Shown here: one piece after another, positions 22,719-33,053 of the stretch
How the letters are laid out: each line of letters begins with the position of its first letter
Position numbering within the stretch: position 1 is the stretch's first letter
Origin: Rhyacophila brunnea
Taxonomy: Eukaryota; Arthropoda; Insecta; Trichoptera; Rhyacophilidae
Assembly: GCA_022495005.1 (NCBI GenBank)
Contig: JAGYXB010000375.1
Span: 186,001-250,000 of the forward strand
DNA: 64,000 nucleotides
Reading direction: 5' to 3'
Program-made: the position numbers and the translations under genes
The notes under the pieces: generated by a model
The model's input: the letters and a program-made list of their open reading frames with translations, nothing else
What the model was told of the DNA's origin: nothing
Database searches by the model: none

Positions 22719-23197
22719 TAATTACAAGATAAAAAGAACTTTTTATATACAACATTTTTTAATTTTCTGTTGAAGTATTATGCTCAATATGCTCAAACTT
22801 GTACTTTATATGAAGTAAATAAAAATCAAACAAACAAACTAATATAGAATACTGAAATATCATTTTGACATTTCATTTTGAATTCCATAGTAACTCACGT
22901 ATATATCAATAATTTAATTGCTAGGAGCACTCCCTTAGCAACCAATAATAGTCTTTTACTTTTTACGGATTTTTCTGAAATAACTTTCCATTAAATACAG
23001 ATTTAACTGAAAATGAATTCAATTCTGCTTAAAGATGGCTAAAAGTATTAAAAGAATGCATTGGCATCGTGTTCTGATATATTCTAAAAGTTTCAAATGC
23101 CTAGCTAGTCGGGACGTTTGTTAACAATCGATTACAAGATTTGTACTGGACAAACAACCACCGGACAAACACGAATACGAACTAATAAAAACGTTGT
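22719..23197 (-). repeat. Unclassified repeat family P, copy 2
   Basis: Reverse-complement copy of the repeat at 2565-2977 and its relatives, about 480 bases. Contains GGACAAACAACCACCGGACA, CTAGCTAGTCGGGA, CATTTTGACATTTCATTTTG and the AGAACTTTTTAT end. Confidence 0.65.
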
Positions 23198-23711
23198 AAA
23201 AATGACAAAATTGCAAAATGTGTGTTATAATAAATGTCTCAACATCTTCATACAGGCAAACGGCTACTACAGTTTTTCAATGGATATTTAATAGTGAGGT
23301 AGGTATGAGATAAATAAATTTTCTACGTAAAATAATTGTCAGGTGATTTAATTTTACTTTATACATTGGACCACATTTTAGACTTATTTATCGTATTTTC
23401 AAGCAAGTGGGAATATTCACAAACTTGCGATGACATCACGTAATATAGCAATTTTCGAAACGGCGTATTTTTGCGGTAGAAAATCTTGAAAGTTGAAAGT
23501 TGAAAGAAAGAAAAAAAACTAAGTAGACGTATTCTTGAATAAAAGAAACCAGCTGATGCTTAAAATATGCACGATCCAAGATATTCGTTTGTCATTCGTA
23601 ACTGCATTTTAAAATGCAAAAGTTGCCTGCAGGCCAAATGGCAAAGTTGAGCCTCTATATACTACCTACACAATATACCTCGCTCTATTGCAGTCCACAA
23701 TACTTGCAGTG
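23198..23711. other. No gene recognised
   Basis: AT-rich; short tandem GAAAGTTGAAAGTTGAAAG at about 23489. Confidence 0.4.
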
Positions 23712-24459
23712 GTAGTGACTAAGGAATCCAATCCCGAGCCAAAATTCTGATCTCGGGATTTCGGGATTACAATTTGACAATCCCGGGATTGGCATTTTTA
23801 TCCATTGTTAACATACAATGTTTATATTTACAAAATAACATTGAAAAAATCGGTCAAAAATAAATCTAGTATAATTTATACTATTTAAGACATTTATTGT
23901 TAATTGTATTGTATACGTTCAATCTTGGAAATACATAAGTTTAATGGAGTAAGTAATATTGTAATATAAATAATAATGTGAATTTAATATGAGATTGCTG
24001 TTTCTAATAGTATAGACTTAATGAATGAGTTAGCGAGATTTTAAATAGTAAAGCAAATCATGGTGTACTTATGGCCTTTCCGCTTCATAAATCTAATTAG
24101 TCAGCCAAATATGAAACTGCAGTAAAACGTATGAGATCTGGTGGAATTACTTTGTTAATAGTGCGAAGCATTGTTTTTTCCAATCTTTCTCATTTTTATT
24201 AATTTATGTGAAAAAATAAAATGAATCGGCAACTTACACATGGGTATAAATCAAACTTCATTCAAACTGAGTTTATTTCTAATGTAGTTATTTGTTATTA
24301 AATGTATTTTTTCTGTTATATTTTCGTTTTTATTTTATTTTCCAGAAAAATTGATAAAAAAATCAATCCCGAAAGTTTTGGGATTATCGTTTTCAATCCC
24401 GGCATCCATAGGTATCGAAAAAATCTCGGGATCCCGGGATTGGAATCCCTAGTAGTGAC
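23712..24459. mobile_element. hAT MITE family N1, copy 2, with perfect 8-bp TSD
   Basis: The element is 23720-24451 (732 bp, same length as copy 1). GTAGTGAC lies on both sides (23712-23719 and 24452-24459). The left TIR has TAAGGAATCC in place of TAGGGAATCC. Interior near-identical to copies 1 and 3. Confidence 0.88.
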
Positions 24460-26094
24460 ACACCTTATTCTAGGTTAATAAACAATATACACAATTTGAA
24501 AACATCTCACATAATACTATGTGCATAATATGCACATACTAGAATAAATCATTTTGTAGAAAAAAAATACGACATCTGACGGGACTTAAATCTGTATTTG
24601 CTGGATTCGCGCCAGTATATTTTTCAATTAAACTACGGGTATCTTAGTTAATTACGACAATTTCAACTAGTAGTTGTTACATGAAATGCTTATCGAATTG
24701 CGTTATAATGTTGGCTATCAGTTTTAGTCAATGACATTATTAATGGGCAACGCACTCAGTACAGTAGCTAGCAAGTAAATTCGCGCATAGCGACATTCGC
24801 ACATGTATAGGTAGACGTCACGTGCCAAAATTTCGCAATTTCCAATATGCGATATCACGCATCGGGAATTTATAGCAGTATCACCTTTATTGTAATGGCG
24901 TTAGAACAATGTGCATTTGAGCGAACGATATTGATATTAAAATATGAATTATGCCATTCGGTAGACCCGACAAAAAGCATCGGAAATTTATAGCAATATC
25001 ACCTTTATTGTAATGGCGTTAGAACAGATTATGCCATTCGGCAGACCCGACAAAAAAGTGAGTGTCATTTTTTTCCCAGATGCTTCGTCCGTAGTAATGT
25101 CATTGGTTTTAGTATATTAAATAATTAAGGTATAATGGTTGGTTCATTTTCGTATGATACTCACACATTTAAAACCATGCGTCAAAATTTACTGTATTGG
25201 TATATAGCCTATCGAAATGCTATTTATTATCTGTTCTGTGATACAGCATGTATCCGTTACTCCACTCTCTCCGCACCCCCCGTCTCTCATATGGTCGCAA
25301 ATTTAACCCATTTTCATACAGTCCACTTGATTCTTTCAGTCATTTTGTATTAACATTATAAAATAAAGATCTTTCGATTAAATGTTCACAGTTTTTCCGG
25401 AACACATTTTTGGTATAACTTATTTCTATAATATGTAATAATTATGTTATTTATGTTAGCACATTTTTAAATCAAAGATTTTCCATCACTGAATCTAAGC
25501 CGATTGTCCTATCGCCTGCGGTCGTTCAGTTTGGACCTCTCCCGTGCAAAGTGCACCAAATAACAATGCGATTGTAAGCGGTCGTAAACATCGGTCTCGT
25601 TCCTCTAGGTCAGCCCGTGCATTATGCAGTCACAGAATGCAGCGCCGGAAACCTTCCTTACTTCATTTATCCCAGCGCTACTCAACTTTTCTCGATGCTG
25701 TGCTCCCTAGCCATTTGCGCAATGCTTCTCTCAGTTTCAGTTTATTTCAATCCACACAACCATTTTTTTAATATGACTAATACTTACAATGCATTTGTCA
25801 ATGATTATTGGTAACTAAGGACTACGCGAATTAACATTCTTACGAGAAGTGGTTATTAGCTAATCTCATAACCCATTGCTTCCTTTCATCGTATCAAATA
25901 CAACCACGGGATCGACTCAGAAATTGGCTGAACCTGATCATAGTGTGCTAATAATATAGAATTAGTAATCAAAAATTAACTTCGTTATTATGGGTACCTA
26001 ATATAAGTAAGGATGGTGGAATAATCTTATAGTGCTCATCTCTATGATCTTTAGTTAGGAGTGAATCCAGTGTCTAACAAAAATCAATTAATTC
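24460..26094. other. Mostly unique sequence with one tandem duplication
   Basis: 24860-24977 and 24978-25056 are tandem copies of one unit (CATCGG(G/A)AATTTATAGCA... to GACCCGACAAAAA), the second lacking about 40 internal bases. The 25500-25700 patch is richer in GC; ORFs there are unrecognised. Confidence 0.5.
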
Positions 26095-26098
26095 TTAA

Positions 26099-26806
26099 GG
26101 GCGGACGTGCTCAGTCAGCGTGGGTCAAAATTGACCTTTTTTCTATTTTCAAAGCATGATAATGGATATACCTTAAACGTTGTAGATAATCTATTTATAT
26201 AATTTTGAAGCCTTATTATCCTTTATATTTATTTTAAACATTTGATGACTGCATAAAGTATTTTTATTACATAAAATAGTATTCTTTTAAACCTCTCGCT
26301 CTAATGTTTTAGAATATAGTCATATTTCAGTACATGCATGTGCAGTGGTGTTAAGATTTTTTACATTTATTAATTTTTAAACGCATTTATAAAACCATTA
26401 GTATAATTTATGACGAGATTATTTTAGTAAAATATTCACGATAAAAAATTATATTGATAATCTCTGTGATCCCAAATTTGACAAGAATTAGGCATTTTAT
26501 TATTCAAAAAATGAGCAAGATTAACACATTTGAAGATAATTCTAAAGATACTAATTATAAGGTATGTCATTGACCATTCAAGTGTGATAAACATCCTACG
26601 AATAATGATTGCTTTATAATAATTATTGAACTACGAATAAGGTAGTGTTTTTTTGAAATACGCCATTTCTTTTGGCATTACCCAGTGGTTAAGCTACAAC
26701 ATACGGCCGTAGCCATAAATTAACTAACTATAATTAAAGTAGGGAGTAAAATTATGTTAACGCGCGTGTTTGAACATGTACCTAACCGATTTTTTTTTAA
26801 ACGGTG
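26099..26806 (+). repeat. TTAA-associated repeat family T, long copy 1
   Basis: About 700 bases matching 36778-37507: ACGTGCTCAG, CGTTGTAGATAATCTATTTA, CTCTCGCTCTAATGTTTTAG, TTGACAAGAATTAGGCATTT, AACGCGCGTGTTTGAACATG. TTAA immediately precedes it (26095-26098). No conserved long frame; the 124-residue minus ORF at 26720-27094 straddles its end. Its first 120 or so bases are the arms of the 14001-14243 palindrome. Confidence 0.7.
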
Positions 26807-27974
26807 TTTTAATATATATTGTGCTGTATATTCTATGAGGTTTTTTAAGTGTGTATATTCTATGAGGTGGTTGTACCAGTACCAGTACACCTCCAAGATT
26901 CCTCGAGGTTCCTGTGCCCTCAAAGTAATAATATAAAAAGAATGGCTATATTTCGGCAAAATGAAGCCAGGTTTCTTGCGTATAACGTACAGTAGAATCT
27001 CAATTTTATTATTAATAACGTAACTATGAAACGCTATACTATCGTGTTGCTTCTCAGTACGGCTATCAAATTTAAACACAACATAGTTAACCATATTTTC
27101 TACTAAATTAACTAAAAATAATTACCGCTAACTTTATATTTAACACAAAACAATAAATTTCAGCAACACATGCTCGCAATGATGATCAATAAATGAATGT
27201 CATCATTCAAACTCAAACCAATATTTACCGGCGGCGTTAACAAAAGTGTTTAATTCAGCCGCAGAAATTATTTCTTACTCTACCGCATATTAGGGATATA
27301 TAAATATGCCGAATGATTTTTTACTCGCACTTACGGTTCGTTTTTGTTCAGGCCTTACCTAGGCCATATAGTAAGGACCGTACATCCATTCATATCACAG
27401 GTAGCACGCACTCATTGAACGCAATAATCTGCAAACAGAATACAGCATCACCCTCCAAATTGGTTGAACAATGGCAACGTTGTAATGTACTGAAGTTCCC
27501 GCCCAATGAGTGTAGCCACGCCCCAACAAGAACGCTACGTTGGGAATCCCTGGTTTATGCAAATGCCGCGTCCTTCGTTGCAACTAGTATCATGCGCTTA
27601 TATTATCCATACAGTTAACGGGTTAGAAGGAAATTGGAAAATTGCTTTGGATACTACTAGCATAATGGTTAAGGGGTCGAATTGAAAATAATTCCGATGG
27701 TTATTATTTAATAATTGACGCGTTTATGTTGCACGGTGATGGCCTCTATGCAATTGATTTATCCGTTTTATTTATTCAACCAGAATTGTTGATTAAATGC
27801 CGTAATAACACTATCAATTCGTCATATAGAATTGAATACATACTGATATAGAGGGGTTTATGGTTGGAAAGAAGGGCAATTGAATATTATGTTTATTTTT
27901 CTTTTACTAGATATCGAACATGAAGGTAATACAAATATACGTGAAAGTTTATCTAATAATTGTCAATATGTCAC
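26807..27974. other. No repeat recognised; possible conserved non-coding DNA
   Basis: 27180-27300 and 27410-27620 are less AT-rich than their surroundings. The ORF at 27313-27618 (101 residues) shows no known domain. A direct repeat TATATTCTATGAGG occurs twice at about 26826-26870. Confidence 0.3.
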
Positions 27975-27986
27975 GCCACTTTGTAT

Positions 27987-28342
27987 CATCATCATCAGCC
28001 GGGGTCAATCCACTGCTGGATGAAGGCCTCCCCAAGCTTTCTCCAACTGTCTCGGTCCTGTGTCGTTCGCTGCCACGTATTTCCGCCGAACTTTACCAGT
28101 TCATCAACCCAGCGGCTTTTAGGGCGACCCTGTGGCCGTTTTGTACCCCTTGGGTACCATTGGATGACGGCATTTGTCCAGCGGCCGTCCTTTCGGCGAG
28201 CAATGTGCCCCGCCCATCTCCATTTCAGCTGTTTGGCAACGTCTATTACATCGCGTACTCTTGTCTGCTTCCTAACCCATTCGTTTCTCTTGCGGTCCTT
28301 TCGCGTGATGCCCAACATGCACCTCTCCATGCCTCGCTGTGT
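27987..28342 (-). pseudogene. RTE-like RT 3' fragment, family A copy 3
   Basis: The minus-strand frame (28330 to 27995) encodes MERCMLGITRKDRKRNEWV, RWAGHIARRKDGRW, GRPKSRWVDEL and QQWIDPG with no stop before the end. The tail is a short (GAT)n at 27987-27997. GCCACTTTGTAT occurs at 27975-27986 and 28343-28354, a perfect 12-bp TSD. 5'-truncated. Plus-strand ORFs over it are shadows. Confidence 0.85.
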
Positions 28343-28354
28343 GCCACTTTGTAT

Positions 28355-28795
28355 ATCGGGGTGAAATGCAATTATTTATTTACTTTATGCACTGAGTTTT
28401 ATCGAGGTTGATTATTATTGTTTTTTTTTTTTAAATTTAATATCGACTGCGAAAAGGTAGGGTATTCGATTCGGGTGCGAATAGGCAGTCAAGGGCTGGT
28501 TACCGACTAACAATTATCTTTTTCTTCAAGTCACGCAGGGTTGGAAGTAATTATATCTTCATATTACATTCCTCGGTCGCTTCATTTAAAAGTTACAAAT
28601 ATTACAGGTTAAATAATAATATGTATTCCCCTATTTTTTTCGAATACAGGATTTTTGATGGGATATTTAACCGTGTATTACGGTTATTTGTATCACACAT
28701 AACATTACACACTACCCTTTTGAATTATCTTAACTATTCGCTACTAACCGACCCTCTTAGTCCAATGTATATGATGAGGTCACGATTCATCATAC
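28355..28795. other. No gene recognised
   Basis: AT-rich, unremarkable. Confidence 0.4.
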
Positions 28796-29140
28796 ATATT
28801 GTGATTCCTTACGCCTGGATAATATGTGAGTGTTTCACAAGCATAGTGAACCAAGTCCATTCTGTTATTCTGTTATTTTTGGATAAGCTAGGTTCAAACA
28901 TAATATTTGAGTATTTCTAAGTCTGTAAGGGTGTGATTGCAATTCTGAAGTGTTATTTAGAGTACATTTAAGTTATTGTGTAAGGGAAATCATACCCTTA
29001 CAGAATAAGAAATACTCAAAAATTATGTTTAAACCTAGCTTACTCAAAAATAACCAGAATGGACTTGGTTCACTATGCCTGTGAAACACCCATGTATGTG
29101 ATTATTTCACTGCTACTGGGTACTGTAATTGGGCAACATG
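28796..29140. repeat. Foldback containing SINE S2-like sequence
   Basis: 28831-28938 and 28988-29089 are inverted copies (GTTTCAC...GAACCAAGTCCATTCTG; GAGTATTTCT; TGTAAGGGT) with a spacer of about 50 bases. The outer parts (GTGATTNNNT...GCCTGG; TTTCACT.CTACT) resemble SINE S2 body sequence. The 99-residue ORF at 28621-28920 is incidental. Confidence 0.6.
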
Positions 29141-29407
29141 GCTTGGTTTAGTGTTAAAAAGAAAATAAAACACAAAGCCAAAATCATAAACGATCATACC
29201 ATAGATAAGTAAACTTGTCTATAGCTGTTTCTATTGCTATTACCGTGAATTTTACCTATTGTAAAAATTCATTTGATTTGTAGTTAAAACTAAACTGTAC
29301 TGTCATTGCAACAAGGATGATTAATTTACTTATGTTCGTTAGATAAACTTGACTAAATACGTACTTTAAAAAAAACATATTGAGTACCTCTACACACTCC
29401 TTTCACA

Positions 29408-29529
29408 CCCACGATGGCCGCGCGGCTTAAACGTTGGCCTTTGGTCGTGGTTTCCAGGTTTGAATCCTGGATCTGGCAAGTACACATATTGTTTTTCAAT
29501 TTGTGTATGAGCCAGAGTATGGACCTAAT
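29408..29529 (+). repeat. tRNA-derived SINE family S1, copy 1
   Basis: tRNA-like head: CCCACGATGGCCGCGCGGCT (A-box region) then a B box GGTTTGAATCC at about 29457, followed by AAGTACACATATTGTTTTTC and GTATGGACC. A second copy on the minus strand is at 63545-63670. A hAT MITE (29530-30264) has landed at its 3' end. Confidence 0.7.
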
Positions 29530-30272
29530 TAGGGAATCCAATCCCGAGCCAAAATTCTGATCCAGGGATTACAATTTGACAATCCCGGGATCCCGGGACT
29601 GGTCCCGGGATTGACATTTTTTCCATTGTTAATATAAAATTTTTATATTTACAAATAACATTGATGAAATCAGTCAAAAATAAATCTAGTATAATTTATA
29701 CTATTTAAGACATTTATTGTTAATATTGTATACGTTCAATCTTGGAAATACACAAGTTTAACGGAGTAAATAATATTGTAATTTAAATAATAATGTGAAT
29801 TTAATAGGAGATTGCTGTTTCTTATAGTAAAGACTTAATTAATGGATTAGTAAGATTTAAAATCGTTAAGCAAATAATCATGGCGTACTTATGGCCTTTC
29901 CGCTTCATAAATCTAATTAGTCAGACAAATATGAAACTGCCGTAAAACGTATGATTTCATGGTGGAATTACTATAAGTGCAAAGCATTTTTTTCCAATCT
30001 TTCCATTTTTAATAATTCACGTGAAAAAATAAAATGAATCGGCAACCTACACATGGGTATAAATCAAACTTCATTCAAACTCAGTTTATTTCTAATGTAG
30101 TTATTTTTTTATTAAAAGTATTTTTTCTGTTATATTTTCGCTTTTATTTTATTTTCCATATAAATTGATAAAAAAATCAATCCCGAAATCCCGGGATTAT
30201 GTTTATCAATCCCGAGATTCATAGGTATCGAAAATAGCTCGGGATCCCGGGATTGGAATCCCTAGACCTAAT
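29522..30272. mobile_element. hAT MITE family N1, copy 3, with perfect 8-bp TSD
   Basis: The element is 29530-30264 (735 bp). GACCTAAT flanks it on both sides (29522-29529, 30265-30272). TIRs TAGGGAATCCAATCCCGAG and ...GGATTGGAATCCCTA. It sits at the 3' end of SINE S1, so it is younger than that SINE. Confidence 0.88.
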
Positions 30273-30395
30273 AGGTTGAGCAAGTGGGTGATATCCATTT
30301 CTCGTAAAAAAACAAAATCTGTTAATACAAACCTTCACTCTGTGCAGGCCATATGATCCTATTAGGATCTAACATGGCCGAAAAAAAAACCTACC
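30273..30395 (-). repeat. Repeat fragment shared with 62739-62848
   Basis: GGTTGAGCAAGTGGNTGAYAT, AAATCTGTTAATACAAACCT and ATCCTATTAGGATC match, in reverse complement, 62739-62848. Possibly a SINE/LINE tail. Class unknown. Confidence 0.5.
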
Positions 30396-30917
30396 TACTT
30401 AACAAATTCAATTCAAGACGTTCGCAATATGACATTTAGAATGAAAAGAACAGGTACACCGAGTGAATAGAATAACTGCGAATTTTTTCGAAAATACAGT
30501 GACCGCTGACATATTTTTTTTCCGGGGCGCGCATCCCAGTTGGGTCTCTTTTGTCCCACAGCACTCCACGTAATTGAAAAATGGCATTATCTTTTCGAAC
30601 GATCACCTGGTAAGCTTTTTATATACACAATATATTATAATATTCAAAAAAATGTCACTAAATATTTAATATTACATCGAATGTGTACAAAAATGTAATA
30701 TGCAGCAGTGAAATACACATTAAAAATACTGTTGATAACCTTCAAATCATTCACACACTGTCAAAGGTTATATTTAGGCAAATGAAAAATCTATTTTACA
30801 CGTTCTTATATAAATAAATGAAAAATTGAAATGCTGTTTCCGGTATGCTCAATTGCACATGGATTATTCTAACATGATAATATAATCAAGATGTCACATG
30901 TATATCTATAATATATA
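30396..30917. other. No gene recognised
   Basis: 30405-30445 (AATTCAAGACGTTCGCAATA and following) resembles the 3' UTR block of the LINE L/M group on the minus strand; the rest is AT-rich. Confidence 0.35.
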
Positions 30918-31829
30918 TTATAGATCAGTGGCGAAGACTCCATACTAGGCGATTATTTAAAGCCTACCTTCTTAAGAAAAATGTTTTTTAATTTTATATT
31001 GACATATTAAATAATATAATCACATAATAATATATTCAATATGCCCAACGACCTCTATCGTATAATTGTGATAATAATTTTACGATTTTTTCCACTATTT
31101 CAATAAGCACTATTTATGGCATGTCTCGAAGGTTTAAAAAAATAAGCGACATCTCGTTTCGCTTCACATATTGTATGGATTACGTTCACGTGAATCGAAA
31201 ACTTTTTTTATATGAAGTTTGTTTCTCATAATTTCAAGACGTCTGCGGCGGCCCATATAAATTGGTAAGCTATTTAAGGAGCGCTTACGCTTACATATTA
31301 CGTAAGTGCACATTTATTCAAAATAATTATAAGATAATTTAAAAAAAATAATTTCTAGGGATTCAATCACATATAAATATTGGTTGTTGTTAAAAATAAT
31401 AAATAATTTATCTCGTGATTTTTATTTGTCAGTTAGTTTATTCATAGACTAAGATAATTTATTCAGCCAATTATGTAAGTTGAAATCTGGTATTGTATCT
31501 AAGTCTGTGTTTTAAATATAGAAGTATTTTAAAATATCTAGTTAACGGGTTAAATTATAAATTGTTATGGAACAGATTCACAACAACGGATATTTTCAAT
31601 ATATTTTGAGCGTATCTTGCGTTTATATTTAAGAAAATACATAATTCAAATTAATTGCTTAATTTTATACCATCAGTGAGCTTTTGAAATTTCCATCGGT
31701 TTTTGTGTACCTTCCTATTCATCAGTAGTTATGTCGGATTATCTTCTTATTTCCCGTAAATACATCTAACAAGTGTGCTTTCTCCACAGACTACCTGTTT
31801 CCAAGTCACCCTTCGCCAATGTTATAGAT
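30918..31829. mobile_element. hAT MITE family N2, copy 1, with perfect 8-bp TSD
   Basis: The element is 30926-31821 (896 bp). TIRs CAGTGGCGAAG and CTTCGCCAATG are typical hAT ends. TTATAGAT is duplicated at 30918-30925 and 31822-31829. Shares blocks (ACTCCATACTAGGCGATTAT; GACAAGTGTGCT..; CAAGTGTGCT) with copy 2 at 59868-60632. No transposase frame seen. Confidence 0.85.
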
Positions 31830-32940
31830 AGTGTTCGTATCGAAAAAGATTATTCGAACATGGTATCCATTACTTTTGCTTTGACTTTCCCGCTAATTAT
31901 TAGATTACTAACCTAACATTACCTAACAATAAAAAAATAATGAGTAAAAGCCATTGATAATATCAAGTGTGCCAAGCAAAGTTATTTAGTTTTGGGGTTA
32001 GATGTTTTTAGAACATAATTTTCAGCGAGTCGCAAGTTATTTTTGCAAGAGCTTACCTATGACAAAGTTACAAATATTTTTCGGCAAGTGTGAATAGTGA
32101 AATATAATATATGACCGCAAAACAGACCTATAAATAGAATTCGGATAGGCTATATCCCAATACACTACATTTTGATGCAGGGTTTTAATGTTGTGAGTGT
32201 CCTACGAAAATTAACCACACATTATAGACGTGCAATAGTGTGTGTTGCAACCTTCAAATACATCAATATTGGATGAGCGTCAGTGCATAAAACGAGAGCA
32301 GTTGTCAAAACGACACGTGTTTAAGTTTATCCTATATTCTTCCACACTCGAGATCAGTTGCCTGTTACTCCACACCCGTTAGGTATTTGAGCTCCCATTA
32401 TTTCCCCCGTATATGACAAATTCTTTTTTAAATTACTCGTGTAAAGTTTAAAATCATTACTTACACTCTATTGGCGTATCACTCTTATCAGTCCCGATAT
32501 ATTGGAATAATAAACTTCAATACTGGGTGTATTATGTTACAAACTTGTTTTTATTATTGCTCCTATATATAAAAATATTTTAAAGTGTGTTTCTAATTAT
32601 AATCAGTGTGTATTACATAATATATATTATGTATATATAAATGCATAGTTTGATTTTATTTATTCATTATAATGTAATTATATTATATCTAGAATATTTA
32701 ACCGACTAAAATATAAAATATCACATATTATTAAATATAATGAGACTGTTCATATAATTTAACAACGATTACGACCGGTTTCACCCGCTTAGTACACTGT
32801 CTACTGATGAAACCGGTTATTATCGTTATTGAAATAATAAATATAATTTTAGTTGATTATTATCATACCAACTTTATATTTTAATATATTTAATTTACTT
32901 TAGTATTTCTTCTACAAAAAGTGACAGTTGATACACTTAA
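31830..32940. other. AT-rich stretch with one imperfect inverted repeat
   Basis: 32770-32825 contains GACCGGTTTCACCC and TGATGAAACCGGTTAT around a CTACTGATGA core, an inverted motif common in arthropod repeats. No gene. Confidence 0.4.
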
Positions 32941-32961
32941 AGTAATATTAAAAATGGTATG

Positions 32962-33053
32962 TATCTAATAATATTTTCTTTTTGTTTCAGGTAAGTTGAT
33001 ATTATATCCTCTACTAGACACCATAGGTTTTCACTGCGCATATCTGAGTAAGT
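32962..33053 (+). promoter_or_regulatory. Candidate recursive splice site (ratchet point) and RS-exon
   Basis: A pyrimidine tract ending TTTTCTTTTTGTTTCAG (to 32990) abuts GTAAGT (32991-32996), so a complete 3' splice site is directly followed by a consensus 5' splice site: the zero-length exon structure of insect recursive splice sites. A branch-point-like TCTAAT lies about 21 bases upstream (32964). A second donor, CTGA|GTAAGT, falls 57 bases downstream (33047/33048), matching the cryptic RS-exon often found after ratchet points. The 57-base segment contains stop codons. Sequence only; no transcript data. Confidence 0.6.

Noticed and set aside
27313..27618. 101-residue ORF as a gene
   Set aside because: No recognisable domain, overlapping minus ORF, no splice or regulatory context.
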